A DNA stretch of 31,723 nt from positions 1 to 31,723 of IMG/VR virus record IMGVR_UViG_3300025585_000119. One strand, 5' to 3'. The DNA is from a virus. The position numbers and the translations under genes are program-made. Below, piece after piece: positions 1-7,244 of this stretch. How positions within the stretch are numbered: position 1 is the first letter of the stretch; the number at the start of each line of letters is the position of its first letter. The notes under the pieces are model-generated. The model was not told where the DNA came from. It saw nothing but the letters and a program-made list of their open reading frames with translations, and did not search any database.

Positions 1-16
1 AAAATTGCGTTTTTTT
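1..16. repeat. Left-end copy of a terminal direct repeat
   Basis: The first 14 bases, AAAATTGCGTTTTT, match the last 14 bases of the window (31710-31723, AAAATTGCGATTTT) at 13 of 14 positions. If the ends are joined, the two copies become a perfect tandem in the roughly 64-bp gap between the HNH endonuclease stop and the small terminase start. Sites recognised by terminase commonly lie just upstream of the small terminase gene, so a packaging signal is possible. It could also be an AT-rich coincidence at an assembly breakpoint. Confidence 0.45.
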
Positions 17-307
17 TCATTTTTTGAAGTTTCCCCTGCTTTCATGCCAAGTTTTGCTGTTATGGCAGCTTGCACACAAAGGCTGCAGATTCCACCTGCT
101 GTGGTCTCCACCTTGCTTCAGTGGCTGAATGTGATCCACACATGTTGCTGGTGCCTGACATGCTCTGCACAGTGGTTCTTCACGCAATACAGCCAGTCTT
201 ATTTTTTTCCAGAAATTGTCATAGCCTCTTTTGCTGGGTGACAACCTGTCATGCCATTTCCCCTTGGCACTTTGCTGCAAATTGTGTTTCTTAGGTTCCC
301 ATGGCAT
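17..307 (-). CDS. HNH endonuclease (terminase-associated type)
   Basis: This 96-residue protein (from the internal ATG) carries a compact HNH nuclease fold. A CxxC pair (CRAC) is followed by the first HNH strand VDHIQPL, then GGDHSRWNLQPLC and CASCH, with a final lysine-rich tail. HNH proteins of this kind sit beside the terminase genes in many cos-type phages, and in HK97 the neighbouring HNH protein is needed with the terminase for specific DNA cutting. If the window is circular, the next gene downstream is the small terminase, which fits that role. I chose the ATG at 307 because AGGGG lies about nine bases upstream and it leaves only two bases after the RusA stop. An upstream ATG at 337 would add ten residues and overlap RusA by 28 bases. 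The C terminus ends right beside the terminal repeat. The family is clear; the packaging role is inferred from position. Confidence 0.88.
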   Translation of the reverse strand: MPWEPKKHNLQQSAKGKWHDRLSPSKRGYDNFWKKIRLAVLREEPLCRACQAPATCVDHIQPLKQGGDHSRWNLQPLCASCHNSKTWHESRGNFKK

Positions 308-309
308 GG

Positions 310-672
310 TCAAAGTCCCCTGATGTGTACATGGCATTCAGCAGGTCCACCTGTGCCTGGCTGGTATGTCACAGTCAGGCTGGTGATATGCTGGCAGTTG
401 TCTTCTGCTATCAGGTGCAGATGTTGCAGTAGATCTAGAACTGGTTTCCATGTGTTGTCCAAGTCCCGGTCTTTTCTCCATCCGTGACCACCTATGATGT
501 TCATGGTTACTGCATAGGGTGGTGCAGGTTTTTTCCCTTTTCGGGTGGTGGATGCCATCAGTTCAGCTTCCTTGTGCCAATCCGTATATTTTTTGGATCT
601 GTAAACAGTGCCCCTTCTGGTGGCTCTGAATATGTGATTGACGGAAGGTGGTATGGGTAGCTGAACTTTCAT
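310..672 (-). CDS. rusA: RusA-like Holliday junction resolvase
   Basis: This 120-residue protein matches the small RusA family of endodeoxyribonucleases, which act as dimers and cut Holliday junctions and branched recombination intermediates. The signature DLDNTWKPVLD lies at residues 70-80, followed by an acidic residue at 91 (AEDN). Asp70, Asp72, Asp91 and Lys76 fall at the same numbers as the catalytic and binding residues reported for E. coli RusA, which has almost the same length. The N terminus (QLPIPPSVNHIFR) is also typical: a strand then the SxN motif. It closes the early nucleic-acid module, so it probably resolves replication or recombination joints before packaging, together with the annealing protein encoded further upstream. 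Its ribosome binding site is weak, and a 58-base gap separates it from the previous gene. The assignment is firm. Confidence 0.92.
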   Translation of the reverse strand: MKVQLPIPPSVNHIFRATRRGTVYRSKKYTDWHKEAELMASTTRKGKKPAPPYAVTMNIIGGHGWRKDRDLDNTWKPVLDLLQHLHLIAEDNCQHITSLTVTYQPGTGGPAECHVHIRGL

Positions 673-730
673 GCATTCAGCATGACTAAGAAAGCTGGAA
701 TATCCAAATTGTAGTGTTTGATTTGCTAGG

Positions 731-952
731 TTATTCTCGCTTTGCCCTAGCTAATTTTGCCTTTACAGTCCTTAGCTGGAATTCCAACAGCCTTTTGAGA
801 TGCCTTTCCTTTTCCAGTTTTGCCTTTAAGGTTTCCATCTTGATAAGCATGTCTTCCAGTTCCAGACAATTGCTGTTGCACTTTAGACATATGCCCCTGG
901 ATAAGATTTCATATCGTTCGCAATGCCTGCAATTTCCCCTGATGTTTTTCAT
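731..952 (-). CDS. Small zinc-finger/coiled-coil protein, unknown function
   Basis: This 73-residue protein starts with two CxxC pairs (CRHC near residue 8 and CLKC near residue 22), which would bind one zinc ion. A basic helix rich in Leu, Lys, Arg and Glu follows (residues 30-73) with heptad-like spacing, suggesting a coiled coil or a nucleic-acid-contacting helix. The start codon overlaps the stop of the PD-(D/E)XK-like nuclease gene by four bases (ATGA), so the two are translationally coupled and may act together. I do not recognise the family. A DNA-binding or nuclease-accessory role is a guess from the zinc ribbon and the neighbours. Confidence 0.65.
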   Translation of the reverse strand: MKNIRGNCRHCERYEILSRGICLKCNSNCLELEDMLIKMETLKAKLEKERHLKRLLEFQLRTVKAKLARAKRE

Positions 953-1548
953 CCATTACCCTTTCTTTTGTTGATAACATGTTCGTTCCACTTCAAAGTT
1001 TGAACTGGTGTTAAAAATTCCTGGCTGATCACAGTTCTTTTTAATTTTTCATCAAACCATTCGTGCATGTGTGCTTGGACTGTCCGTCCAGAAATTGCCC
1101 CAGAAATGACCACATCCAGTTCCAGTGGCATTACAGGCTGTGAAATTAGGACCACACAAAGGACATAGTAAATTTCAGGATTAATCCCTGTTGGTGTTAA
1201 AAATAGATCAGGCTGGGAATGATGGTCATGATATATCAGATCCCTGGTTTTGACATCCAGACCTGGCATATCCTGCCCACCATCTGACAAGGCCTTGGTT
1301 TCATGAAGAAATGCTTGCTGTTCCCAGAATTCTCCCAGGTCACCCCACAACCACTGCCAAACAGCGGCTTCCCCACACAGGCCCAAAAACTGCTGCCATT
1401 GTTCTGCCTGATCCATAGACAGACCAAATTTAAGGAACCTGTCTAATTTGGATTTCCAACCATTTTCCCTGAACCAGTCAGCCTTGGCCTTGGCAATCTT
1501 CCACAGAAGATCCTTGGTCCAGTCATCAAACCTTATTTGAATTTCCAC
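949..1548 (-). CDS. Putative PD-(D/E)XK-superfamily nuclease
   Basis: This 199-residue protein has the arrangement of a small PD-(D/E)XK nuclease. Residues 56-68 contain GLCGEAAVWQWL, with Glu60 on the first core helix. Residues 91-102 contain GQDMPGLDVKTR, where Asp98 and Lys100 form the D-x-K half of the active site, and a hydrophobic strand (DLIYH) follows directly. Phage proteins of this type occur in replication/recombination modules and are usually annotated as nucleases without a tested substrate. The start is GTG with AGGA six bases upstream. It is the first gene after the origin-like region and is coupled to the zinc/coiled-coil gene downstream. No restriction partner is visible. The fold call is fairly good, the biological role open: Holliday junction cleavage, replication-intermediate processing and host DNA degradation are all possible. 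Confidence 0.65.
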   Translation of the reverse strand: MEIQIRFDDWTKDLLWKIAKAKADWFRENGWKSKLDRFLKFGLSMDQAEQWQQFLGLCGEAAVWQWLWGDLGEFWEQQAFLHETKALSDGGQDMPGLDVKTRDLIYHDHHSQPDLFLTPTGINPEIYYVLCVVLISQPVMPLELDVVISGAISGRTVQAHMHEWFDEKLKRTVISQEFLTPVQTLKWNEHVINKRKGNG

Positions 1549-1644
1549 CAGTCATCCTGACCATCTGCAGGATCCATCCTTAAGTGACTCAAACTGACCC
1601 AAAATGACCCAAAATTTTTCTTGACCTGACCAATTATGGATTTA

Positions 1645-2030
1645 CCTAGATTTGGTTAAAAGTGGACTTAGTGGACTTCAAGTGGACTTGGACCTTACTT
1701 TTTATTTTTCTCTTATATATACCTATATATCTATTATTTTTCTTATTTTATATTTTAATTAAAGAGAAAGAATGAAGTCCACTAAGTCCACTGAACCACA
1801 CTTAAACACCTAATAAATAAACACTTAACCTCAGTGGACTTCATGAAACCAACCCCACTGAAACAAACACCAAGTCCACCAAGTCCACTGACTACCCAAA
1901 TTAACCAAAATTCCTAATAGCATTTTGATTCCTATTCTAACTTTTGGAAAAAACATGAAGTCCACTAAGTCCACTGAATTTTTAGTCATGTCCACTTGAT
2001 ACCTAAGTTATCTAAGTTATCTAATATGAT
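1645..2030. repeat. AT-rich noncoding region with AAGTCCACT iterons; candidate replication origin
   Basis: This is the longest gene-free stretch, 482 bases between the nuclease start and the helicase stop. The 9-mer AAGTCCACT occurs in plus orientation at 1775, 1784, 1881, 1958 and 1967. It occurs inverted (AGTGGACTT) at 1661, 1670, 1681 and 1833. A one-mismatch copy (AAGTCCACC) lies at 1872 and a partial copy at 1989-1996. Several copies are exact tandems with no gap. Between the left cluster and the rest lies a strongly AT-rich tract (1690-1772) that could serve as an unwinding element. CTAAGTTAT is tandemly repeated at 2003-2020. The position directly behind a primase-helicase gene matches origins of phages and plasmids that use D5-type initiators. 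The repeats are directly visible; the origin function is inferred. Confidence 0.75.
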
Positions 2031-4487
2031 TTAAGTTTTAGATGATTTTTTCTTGAATACTCTGCACCCATCAAGGGTTCTGTAGACCAGCCCCCTGTGT
2101 TCCTTTGTGAGTGCAATTGAAAAGTTTTTGATTCCCAGGTGTCTGATTCCATTATGTAGGCACCAGTCCCAATAGAACTGATGCAGGGTGGATGACCTGA
2201 GTTCATCACCTTCATCATCTTCATTCTTTCTGGGCCAGCTAAACTGGTTCAACCAGACTGTAATGGATTGTTCTGGGTCATTATCTTCCCTGTATTCTTG
2301 GACCTGCCTAATGATTTCATCAGGCTTGGTCAGCCCTTCCTGCTGATACAGAAGTGAACCCTGAACCAACCAGTTTAGAATGCCCTCAGATTCTTCCATG
2401 ATCTTCACTGGCAGTGATGTGTCAAGATTCCCATTCTCCAGGCTAAAACTGGCCTTAAATGGCACTAGGCTAATCCTTGACCAAATGGCTGTGTTGCTTT
2501 CAGGGATGTTGGGTTTTTCATTGGTGCAAAGAATCAGGGTGTGGGTTGGTGCAAACTGCCATTCATTTTCATGCATTCTTCTGCAGGTGATCATGTCCCC
2601 ACCTGTAAGCAATTTGACCAGGCTGACATTAAGTTCAGCACCCCTGGCTGTTTCCTGTGCCACCATAAGTCTTTTCCCATGAAAGCTGGCAAGCCAGGTT
2701 GGGTGACTATCATTGCCTTTGCATAGGTGGTTTGAATTTACCTGGGCAGCCAGCCCTGAGCCTAGAACCTGTTGAATGGTTCCAAGGATGGTTGACTTTC
2801 CATTCCTGCCATCACCACAAAACACTGGGAACAGGTGGTCATTGGGCTGGCCTGTGATAGCCATGCCGAAAAGTTTTTGGACATACCTGATAAGGTCCTT
2901 TGACCCTAAAAAGACATCATCAAGCAACTGCAGCCATCTGTCACACTTTGCCTGGGGATTGTAATTGGTGGGACACATGGCCTGCTGCCAGTCAGACCTT
3001 TTATGCTTCCTTAATTCCCCATTGGTTAGGTCTATGGTTCCATTTGGACAGGCTAAAACATTTCTAATGACCGGGATTTCATGAACAAATTTCCTCAGGT
3101 CTGATTCACTTTTGATGTGGGAAATGATGCTGTTTAGTTTTCCCAATTTCTGGCAACTTTTCAACCATTTCACCCTGCTGCATTCCAGTGCTTCATTGGT
3201 GTCAGGATTCCCAAGTTTGTTTAGTTGGAATTCCAGTCTTTCCCTAAGGAATGTCTTATAAAGGATGTGTGGCCCGTATTTGTCCCTTTTCCAAATGCCA
3301 CCTGACCAGATCAGGAAATCATCCCATTCATTGATAAAACTGATGTTTTTCCCAAACCTGTTTTTTAGCAGCAGACATTCAGACCATTCAGACCGCATGT
3401 CCTCAGCATTGGATTGCTCAAGATATTGGTTTTTGTTCAGTTCCTTGATGGTGGCAAACTGTTCCAGATACTGGATGGATTTCTGCCTGTCCAAGATTTC
3501 ATATTCACCCTTGGCAGCCAACAGGTCATCCAGCCCCTTGCCCTTGGATCCATCCCACACTGCCAACCTGATGTCATGTTCAGGAAACTTGATGAAGGTT
3601 TTCAACAGGTTCAAGGATGTGGTTTTTCTGGCTGTTTCATTGGCATCCTGGTCATATGCCAAAATGAATGTTTCCAAGGGGTTGGATGATATGAACCAGT
3701 TTGCGGGTTCCACATTGTTTGCTGGTGTTCCCAGAACTGGTAGACCATGAACCATGCACAAGACATCAGCTTTAAGATAGCCTTCAGTGATGAAAATAGG
3801 TTTGCCAGTCCTGTGATTGGTTTTGAATTGAATGGAAAAGTGCAGGGATGGTGTGGCACTTGCTCCACCATGTTTGCTGCTGCTCATGAAAAGATACTTT
3901 GGGCCTTCTCCCCTGATTCTTGGCCTCAGCATGATGGCAGTGATGTTTCCAGCATAATCCCTGGCTGGTATCATCAGCCCTTCCTGGCCTTCAATCCAAG
4001 GCTTTACACCCTTTCCTGATGGGCAGTTTTTGCTGATCCCAGGAACCCTATAGATATCATCACCAAATTTTTCCAACAGTTTTTGGGCAACTTCACCCCT
4101 GTCTGCACTGTTATGAAATGGCATGCTGCCAAAAGACAAGGCAAATAAAATCCGCCCATTGACATTCATGATGCCCCTGTCTCTTAACTGTTTTAAATCT
4201 TCATTGCACACTGGTAATTTACGCAAAATAAATTCATAAACAGCAGCTATTTTCAAATCTGTCACTGGTGCCTTGTAATTGGTGGTCTGATAGGATGACA
4301 TGGTGTTTTGGGTGTAAAGTGTGTAATCCCTGCCATCTTTCCCAGTCTCAGTTTTCTTGATGGCCCATCCTTCCACTGGTCCAGTGACCCGCCAACAGCA
4401 GACCAACCCATCATCATTCTTGCTGCACTGGTCAGGCTTCCCACAGATCGGGCATGGGCTGGATTTTGTGACTGTCTTTAATGTCAT
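2031..4487 (-). CDS. Primase-helicase: zinc finger, TOPRIM and D5/SF3-type helicase
   Basis: This 818-residue replication protein has three parts. Cysteines 12, 15, 21 and 30/31 form an N-terminal zinc finger of the primase kind. Residues 228-285 look like a TOPRIM domain (DUF3854-like), with Glu235 in ITEGYLKAD and the acidic YDQDAN at 278-283. The C-terminal half is a D5/P4-type SF3 helicase, with Walker A GDGRNGKST at 558-566, a sensor-like LCTNEKPNIP near 653-662 and a likely arginine finger at WSRISLVPF near 669-677. Such proteins open the origin, unwind DNA and prime synthesis, replacing separate DnaB and DnaG proteins. The ATG overlaps the upstream stop by four bases (ATGA). The iteron region begins right after its stop codon, the classic arrangement of an initiator with its origin. 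No DNA polymerase gene is seen, so host polymerase is presumably used. Confidence 0.9.
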   Translation of the reverse strand: MTLKTVTKSSPCPICGKPDQCSKNDDGLVCCWRVTGPVEGWAIKKTETGKDGRDYTLYTQNTMSSYQTTNYKAPVTDLKIAAVYEFILRKLPVCNEDLKQLRDRGIMNVNGRILFALSFGSMPFHNSADRGEVAQKLLEKFGDDIYRVPGISKNCPSGKGVKPWIEGQEGLMIPARDYAGNITAIMLRPRIRGEGPKYLFMSSSKHGGASATPSLHFSIQFKTNHRTGKPIFITEGYLKADVLCMVHGLPVLGTPANNVEPANWFISSNPLETFILAYDQDANETARKTTSLNLLKTFIKFPEHDIRLAVWDGSKGKGLDDLLAAKGEYEILDRQKSIQYLEQFATIKELNKNQYLEQSNAEDMRSEWSECLLLKNRFGKNISFINEWDDFLIWSGGIWKRDKYGPHILYKTFLRERLEFQLNKLGNPDTNEALECSRVKWLKSCQKLGKLNSIISHIKSESDLRKFVHEIPVIRNVLACPNGTIDLTNGELRKHKRSDWQQAMCPTNYNPQAKCDRWLQLLDDVFLGSKDLIRYVQKLFGMAITGQPNDHLFPVFCGDGRNGKSTILGTIQQVLGSGLAAQVNSNHLCKGNDSHPTWLASFHGKRLMVAQETARGAELNVSLVKLLTGGDMITCRRMHENEWQFAPTHTLILCTNEKPNIPESNTAIWSRISLVPFKASFSLENGNLDTSLPVKIMEESEGILNWLVQGSLLYQQEGLTKPDEIIRQVQEYREDNDPEQSITVWLNQFSWPRKNEDDEGDELRSSTLHQFYWDWCLHNGIRHLGIKNFSIALTKEHRGLVYRTLDGCRVFKKKSSKT

Positions 4488-4786
4488 ACTTCATCCTTCA
4501 GTAAATTTGCCAAAGAAAGATAAGCTGCTGCATCTTCCAGACTGTCCTGATGATGTCCTTTGCTGAGCCTGGCAATCTTTAAAAGACACATCATGACTGC
4601 CACATCATAGGACCTGACATCTGAGCCAAGATATTCAGACCAAAGTGCTGCTATTTTCCCCAGGCTGATTTCTGGTGGCTCATAATCAGATGCCCTTTCC
4701 CTGATAAGATCCAAGCACCTTTGCATGAATGCCTGAATCTTTTCATGCTGTGCTTCTGGTAATGGTGAAATGATTTTTTTAGACAT
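4484..4786 (-). CDS. Small DUF6378-like phage protein
   Basis: This 100-residue protein starts at the ATG preceded by AAGGAA; an upstream in-frame start at 4891 would run back through the operator-like palindromes and lacks support. The core YEPPEISLGKIAALWSEYLG followed by DVAVMMCLLKIARL and a DS..DAAAYL ending matches small phage proteins I recall as DUF6378. Their function is not established; they are usually found next to replication or nucleotide-metabolism genes. The sequence is mostly helical with a long conserved hydrophobic helix. It is coupled to the primase-helicase by an ATGA overlap, so the two are made together. The 77-base gap upstream holds two palindromic motifs, which may set a separate promoter for this pair. 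The family call is moderate and the function unknown. Confidence 0.65.
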   Translation of the reverse strand: MSKKIISPLPEAQHEKIQAFMQRCLDLIRERASDYEPPEISLGKIAALWSEYLGSDVRSYDVAVMMCLLKIARLSKGHHQDSLEDAAAYLSLANLLKDEV

Positions 4787-4812
4787 GGGTTTCCTTAATA
4801 AAGAGGGATACA

Positions 4813-4847
4813 CCCTGACAGGTAGAATTTCGAAACCCTGACAGGGT
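4813..4847. promoter_or_regulatory. Two palindromic operator-like sites upstream of the replication genes
   Basis: CCCTGACAGG occurs at 4813-4822 and again at 4836-4845, 23 bp apart. The second copy sits in a 13-bp near-perfect palindrome, ACCCTG-A-CAGGGT (4835-4847). The spacing of about two helical turns and the location in the gap before the replication genes suit a pair of repressor sites. The core CTGACA recurs in the early promoter region near 7662-7706. No strong promoter hexamers are clear here. Confidence 0.4.
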
Positions 4848-4863
4848 GCTGACCCTTGGTGGC

Positions 4864-5457
4864 TTAAAACTTGATGATCTTTTTGACGCATTTTCTACAG
4901 TAGTGCAAAACCTGCTGACCAGACGGGAATGCTATCCATTCATGAATGTCCAGCCACTTTTCCAGTTCCTTGGCAGTCCAACAGTCCGGGCTGTGCCTGG
5001 TGCATTCACTGCAGATGGCTGTGTAAAGCACATTCTCAGCAGAGAACAAAACAAAGCCATCAGGTATCTGGAAGGCGACCAAAGTTGAATCAACCAAGAC
5101 ACCTGATGCCACATCCCACCCCTCAAGAAAGTTCAGTGGTTTCCCATGTCCCCATTCCCAGACCTTGCATCCCAGGCATGACATCTGCTGCAACCATCCC
5201 CTGAGGTCTGTTTGATCCCTGATGATGAATGGTTCTATGATGATCAGGCCATCAGTTGGACCGCCTAAGGCCTCTAAATGAAAGTCGAATGAGACATGGC
5301 CATCCCGCAATGTGACGGACATTTGCCTGCACTTCACCTTGGTCTTGATGATTGGTTCTGAAATCAGATGATCCAGAAGGGCTATGCACTTTTCATGGTC
5401 CAGATTAGCCATGAAATCTGCTGGGAATTCTGTGTTTTTCAGTGTGACCACATCCAT
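4864..5457 (-). CDS. Hypothetical early protein with cysteine-rich C terminus
   Basis: This 197-residue protein is not one I recognise. It starts at an ATG with a strong AAAGGGG six bases upstream. The N-terminal two thirds look like a mixed alpha/beta globular domain with tryptophan-rich and aromatic patches (LRGWLQQM, KVWEWGHG). The C-terminal third has paired cysteines, with CSEC near residue 151 and HYCRKCVKK near 186-194, which could form one zinc site around an intervening helical segment. No signal peptide or membrane segment is seen. It lies between the SSB-like gene and the DUF6378-like gene in the replication block, so a DNA-related accessory role is plausible but only from context. 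The 71-base gap upstream shows nothing beyond the ribosome binding site. Confidence 0.6.
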   Translation of the reverse strand: MDVVTLKNTEFPADFMANLDHEKCIALLDHLISEPIIKTKVKCRQMSVTLRDGHVSFDFHLEALGGPTDGLIIIEPFIIRDQTDLRGWLQQMSCLGCKVWEWGHGKPLNFLEGWDVASGVLVDSTLVAFQIPDGFVLFSAENVLYTAICSECTRHSPDCWTAKELEKWLDIHEWIAFPSGQQVLHYCRKCVKKIIKF

Positions 5458-5528
5458 GTTTCACCCCTTTAAAATATGGGTGGCAGAAACAATCCACCAC
5501 CCTTCTGCCTTCCCTGTGCGACTTAGAG

Positions 5529-6005
5529 TTAGAAAGGCAGAACCGCATCAGATACTGGTTCCTGACCCTTGGTTGATTCATCCAAGGATTCAAGGCCTAT
5601 GGTTGCATATCCATTGCTGCTGGTTCCCCTTTTGAATTGAAGGGTGCATCCTGCCAGCTTTTCTGCTGCTGCCTCCAATTCAACTGTGTAAGGTCTCCCA
5701 TGGGCTGGTCCCCACTGGTCACATTCAAAACCAAGTCTTTTAAGTCCTGTCAGGCACCTTCTCAAATTTGGTTCTGATGTAAGCCAGTATGTGATGGTAT
5801 AAATGACTCTCATTCCTTTCATTGTGGAATCATTTATTGCAAGGCTGATTTCAAACAAGGTGGCAGGGCCATTTTTGGTTTCAATATTCTTGATCCCAGC
5901 CTTGGTTATCTGCCCTGAATAAGATCCTTCAGGAAGTTCTTCAACCCTGGTAGGTAAACTGGTTTTCAAATCGACCTGAGTGTCTAAACTAAATGCACTG
6001 CTCAT
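5529..6005 (-). CDS. Putative single-stranded DNA-binding protein (SSB-like/DUF669-like)
   Basis: This 158-residue protein has a beta-rich core (residues 25-75: LPEGSYSGQI, ATLFEISLAI, MRVIYTITYWL) resembling the OB-fold DUF669-like proteins that phages use as alternative ssDNA-binding proteins. A helical insertion with a GLKRLGF segment follows, then another beta stretch (GCTLQFK). The C terminus ends DAVLPF, resembling the acidic DxxPF tip that bacterial SSB uses to dock partner proteins. It sits beside Gp157 and a putative annealing protein, and SSB, annealing protein and Gp157 are common neighbours in phage recombination modules. The start ATG has AAAGGA six bases upstream. The fold is inferred from pattern only; another OB-fold or unknown protein remains possible. 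Confidence 0.6.
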   Translation of the reverse strand: MSSAFSLDTQVDLKTSLPTRVEELPEGSYSGQITKAGIKNIETKNGPATLFEISLAINDSTMKGMRVIYTITYWLTSEPNLRRCLTGLKRLGFECDQWGPAHGRPYTVELEAAAEKLAGCTLQFKRGTSSNGYATIGLESLDESTKGQEPVSDAVLPF

Positions 6006-6018
6006 ATAAAATCCTTTC

Positions 6019-6525
6019 TTATTTAATCCTTAGATGTTCACCCCTGGGCAACAGTTCGCAACCAGGCAGGGAAGTGCCCATGGTAAGTGCTTCCCTGATG
6101 GCATCAGTATTGGGACTTAATGTCACCTTCTGGAATTCAACTGGTAACTGCTCTGGTGGCACATCCACCCTGATTGGCTGGTGTCCACCATTCGCACAGA
6201 TCGAAACCCTAAAGGTCTTGGTTTCCAACTTCTTCACATTCTGCAATCCAAAGAAATACTGCAGCCTATTTTTCATTTGCTTGGCAGTGTTCCCATCCCG
6301 GTCTGATAAGGCTTTGATCCTTGCAGCCTCATCAGCCCTGGCTTTGCTAGTCAATTCCAGTTCCCGGATGATTTTGCAGTATGATTCCACCTTATCTTCA
6401 ATCTTGCCTTCCAGTTCCTGAAGCAATTCATCAAGCACAGGATCCAGTTCCCCAGCCTCTGCTGATTCCTTCTCAATCCAGAATTCCAAAATCTTGGCCC
6501 CTGAGGCCAAATCAAGAATGCTCAT
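6019..6525 (-). CDS. Siphovirus Gp157-like protein
   Basis: This 168-residue protein matches the Siphovirus Gp157 family. A long, charged N-terminal helical region (residues 1-85) holds the family's LDELLQELEGKIEDKVESY pattern and the K...KNRLQYFF segment. A short beta-rich C-terminal domain (KKLETKTFRVSIC, then PIRVDVPPEQLPVEF) follows. In related phages the family is encoded in early recombination/replication clusters. In a streptococcal phage it has been linked to phage resistance when present in the host, but its biochemical role is unsettled. Its ATG shares one base with the stop of the annealing-protein gene (TAATG), so the two are coupled. Length and architecture are normal for the family. 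Confidence 0.88.
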   Translation of the reverse strand: MSILDLASGAKILEFWIEKESAEAGELDPVLDELLQELEGKIEDKVESYCKIIRELELTSKARADEAARIKALSDRDGNTAKQMKNRLQYFFGLQNVKKLETKTFRVSICANGGHQPIRVDVPPEQLPVEFQKVTLSPNTDAIREALTMGTSLPGCELLPRGEHLRIK

Positions 6526-7244
6526 TATTTGACCTCCAGTTTCTTCTTGAGGTTTTTCTTAGCCTCAGTCATTTGCTGTTCATGCATGGCTTCCACACTG
6601 TCCACCTTGTAGTGTTTAAGCATCTTGGAAAGTGTGCCAGGGAAATTGTTTTCAACAGCCAGGCATAATTCCCGAAATTCACTTAGGTCACTTTGCTTTT
6701 CAGGTTCCTTCACTGGGGCTGGGAGTGCTGCAATCTTGACTGGTGCAGGTGCAGCTTTAACAGCCTGCACTGATTCCACCTCTGTTTCATCCAGCCAACC
6801 AAGTCCACAGATAGACAATGTCACCCGCCTTTTTGCCTTGGTTTCAGCCTTCATCAAGGCATTTGCCCTGGCTTCACCTGACAGCCCTTTGACAGTGACA
6901 ACCCCTGATGATTCATCAGTCCTGCCTGATGCATCCTCAGCCCTTGCAACCACTGTGTAGATGTCTTCCACCAGTTCCCTTGAATGAATGGTGATGGATA
7001 CTCCATGGATCTTTCGCAACTGGTCAGAACAGGCCCTTGTTGCATACAACTTTAACTGTCCGTTAAGCTTGATGAATTCGAATGGCTGGGTGTGTGGATT
7101 CAGTCCTAGACTTTCACATACCCTCAAATAATAGGCAGCCCTTTGGTTTTCATCCATGCTGCCTAGGTCCCCTTGAACCAGCACAGAATCAGCCTTTATG
7201 ACTGATGACCCATTCGTGTTATTTTGCACCCGCAATGCGTTCAT
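6525..7244 (-). CDS. Putative phage single-strand annealing protein (recombinase)
   Basis: This 239-residue protein belongs to a phage family whose hallmarks I recognise. Residues 33-75 include QRAAYYLRVCESLGLNP, PFEFIKLNGQLKLYATRACSDQLRK and GVSI. A segment GRTDESSGVVTVKGLSGEARANALMKAETKAKRRVTLSICGLGWLDETEV spans roughly residues 107-157. Members sit in recombination modules next to SSB and Gp157 and are often annotated as recombinases or Rad52-like (Sak3-type) annealing proteins. The predicted role is to pair complementary single strands during replication-linked recombination. The C-terminal quarter is a proline/alanine linker then a charged tail. AGAGG lies six bases before the ATG, and the gene overlaps the csrA-like gene by 26 bases. 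The family is recognised; the annealing function is inferred from family and context. Confidence 0.6.
   Translation of the reverse strand: MNALRVQNNTNGSSVIKADSVLVQGDLGSMDENQRAAYYLRVCESLGLNPHTQPFEFIKLNGQLKLYATRACSDQLRKIHGVSITIHSRELVEDIYTVVARAEDASGRTDESSGVVTVKGLSGEARANALMKAETKAKRRVTLSICGLGWLDETEVESVQAVKAAPAPVKIAALPAPVKEPEKQSDLSEFRELCLAVENNFPGTLSKMLKHYKVDSVEAMHEQQMTEAKKNLKKKLEVK

Noticed and set aside
1690-1772. Intrinsic terminator in the AT/T-rich tract
   Set aside because: There are T-runs but no stable GC-containing hairpin next to them; an unwinding element of the origin fits better.
1645-2003. Possible CRISPR array from the AAGTCCACT repeats
   Set aside because: The repeats are only 9 bp, occur in both orientations, are often directly adjacent and have irregular spacing, with no spacers of uniform length and no cas genes.
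5993-6421. Plus-strand 142-residue frame opposite the Gp157-like gene
   Set aside because: The opposite frame encodes a recognised family with correct length and ribosome binding site; this frame has neither.
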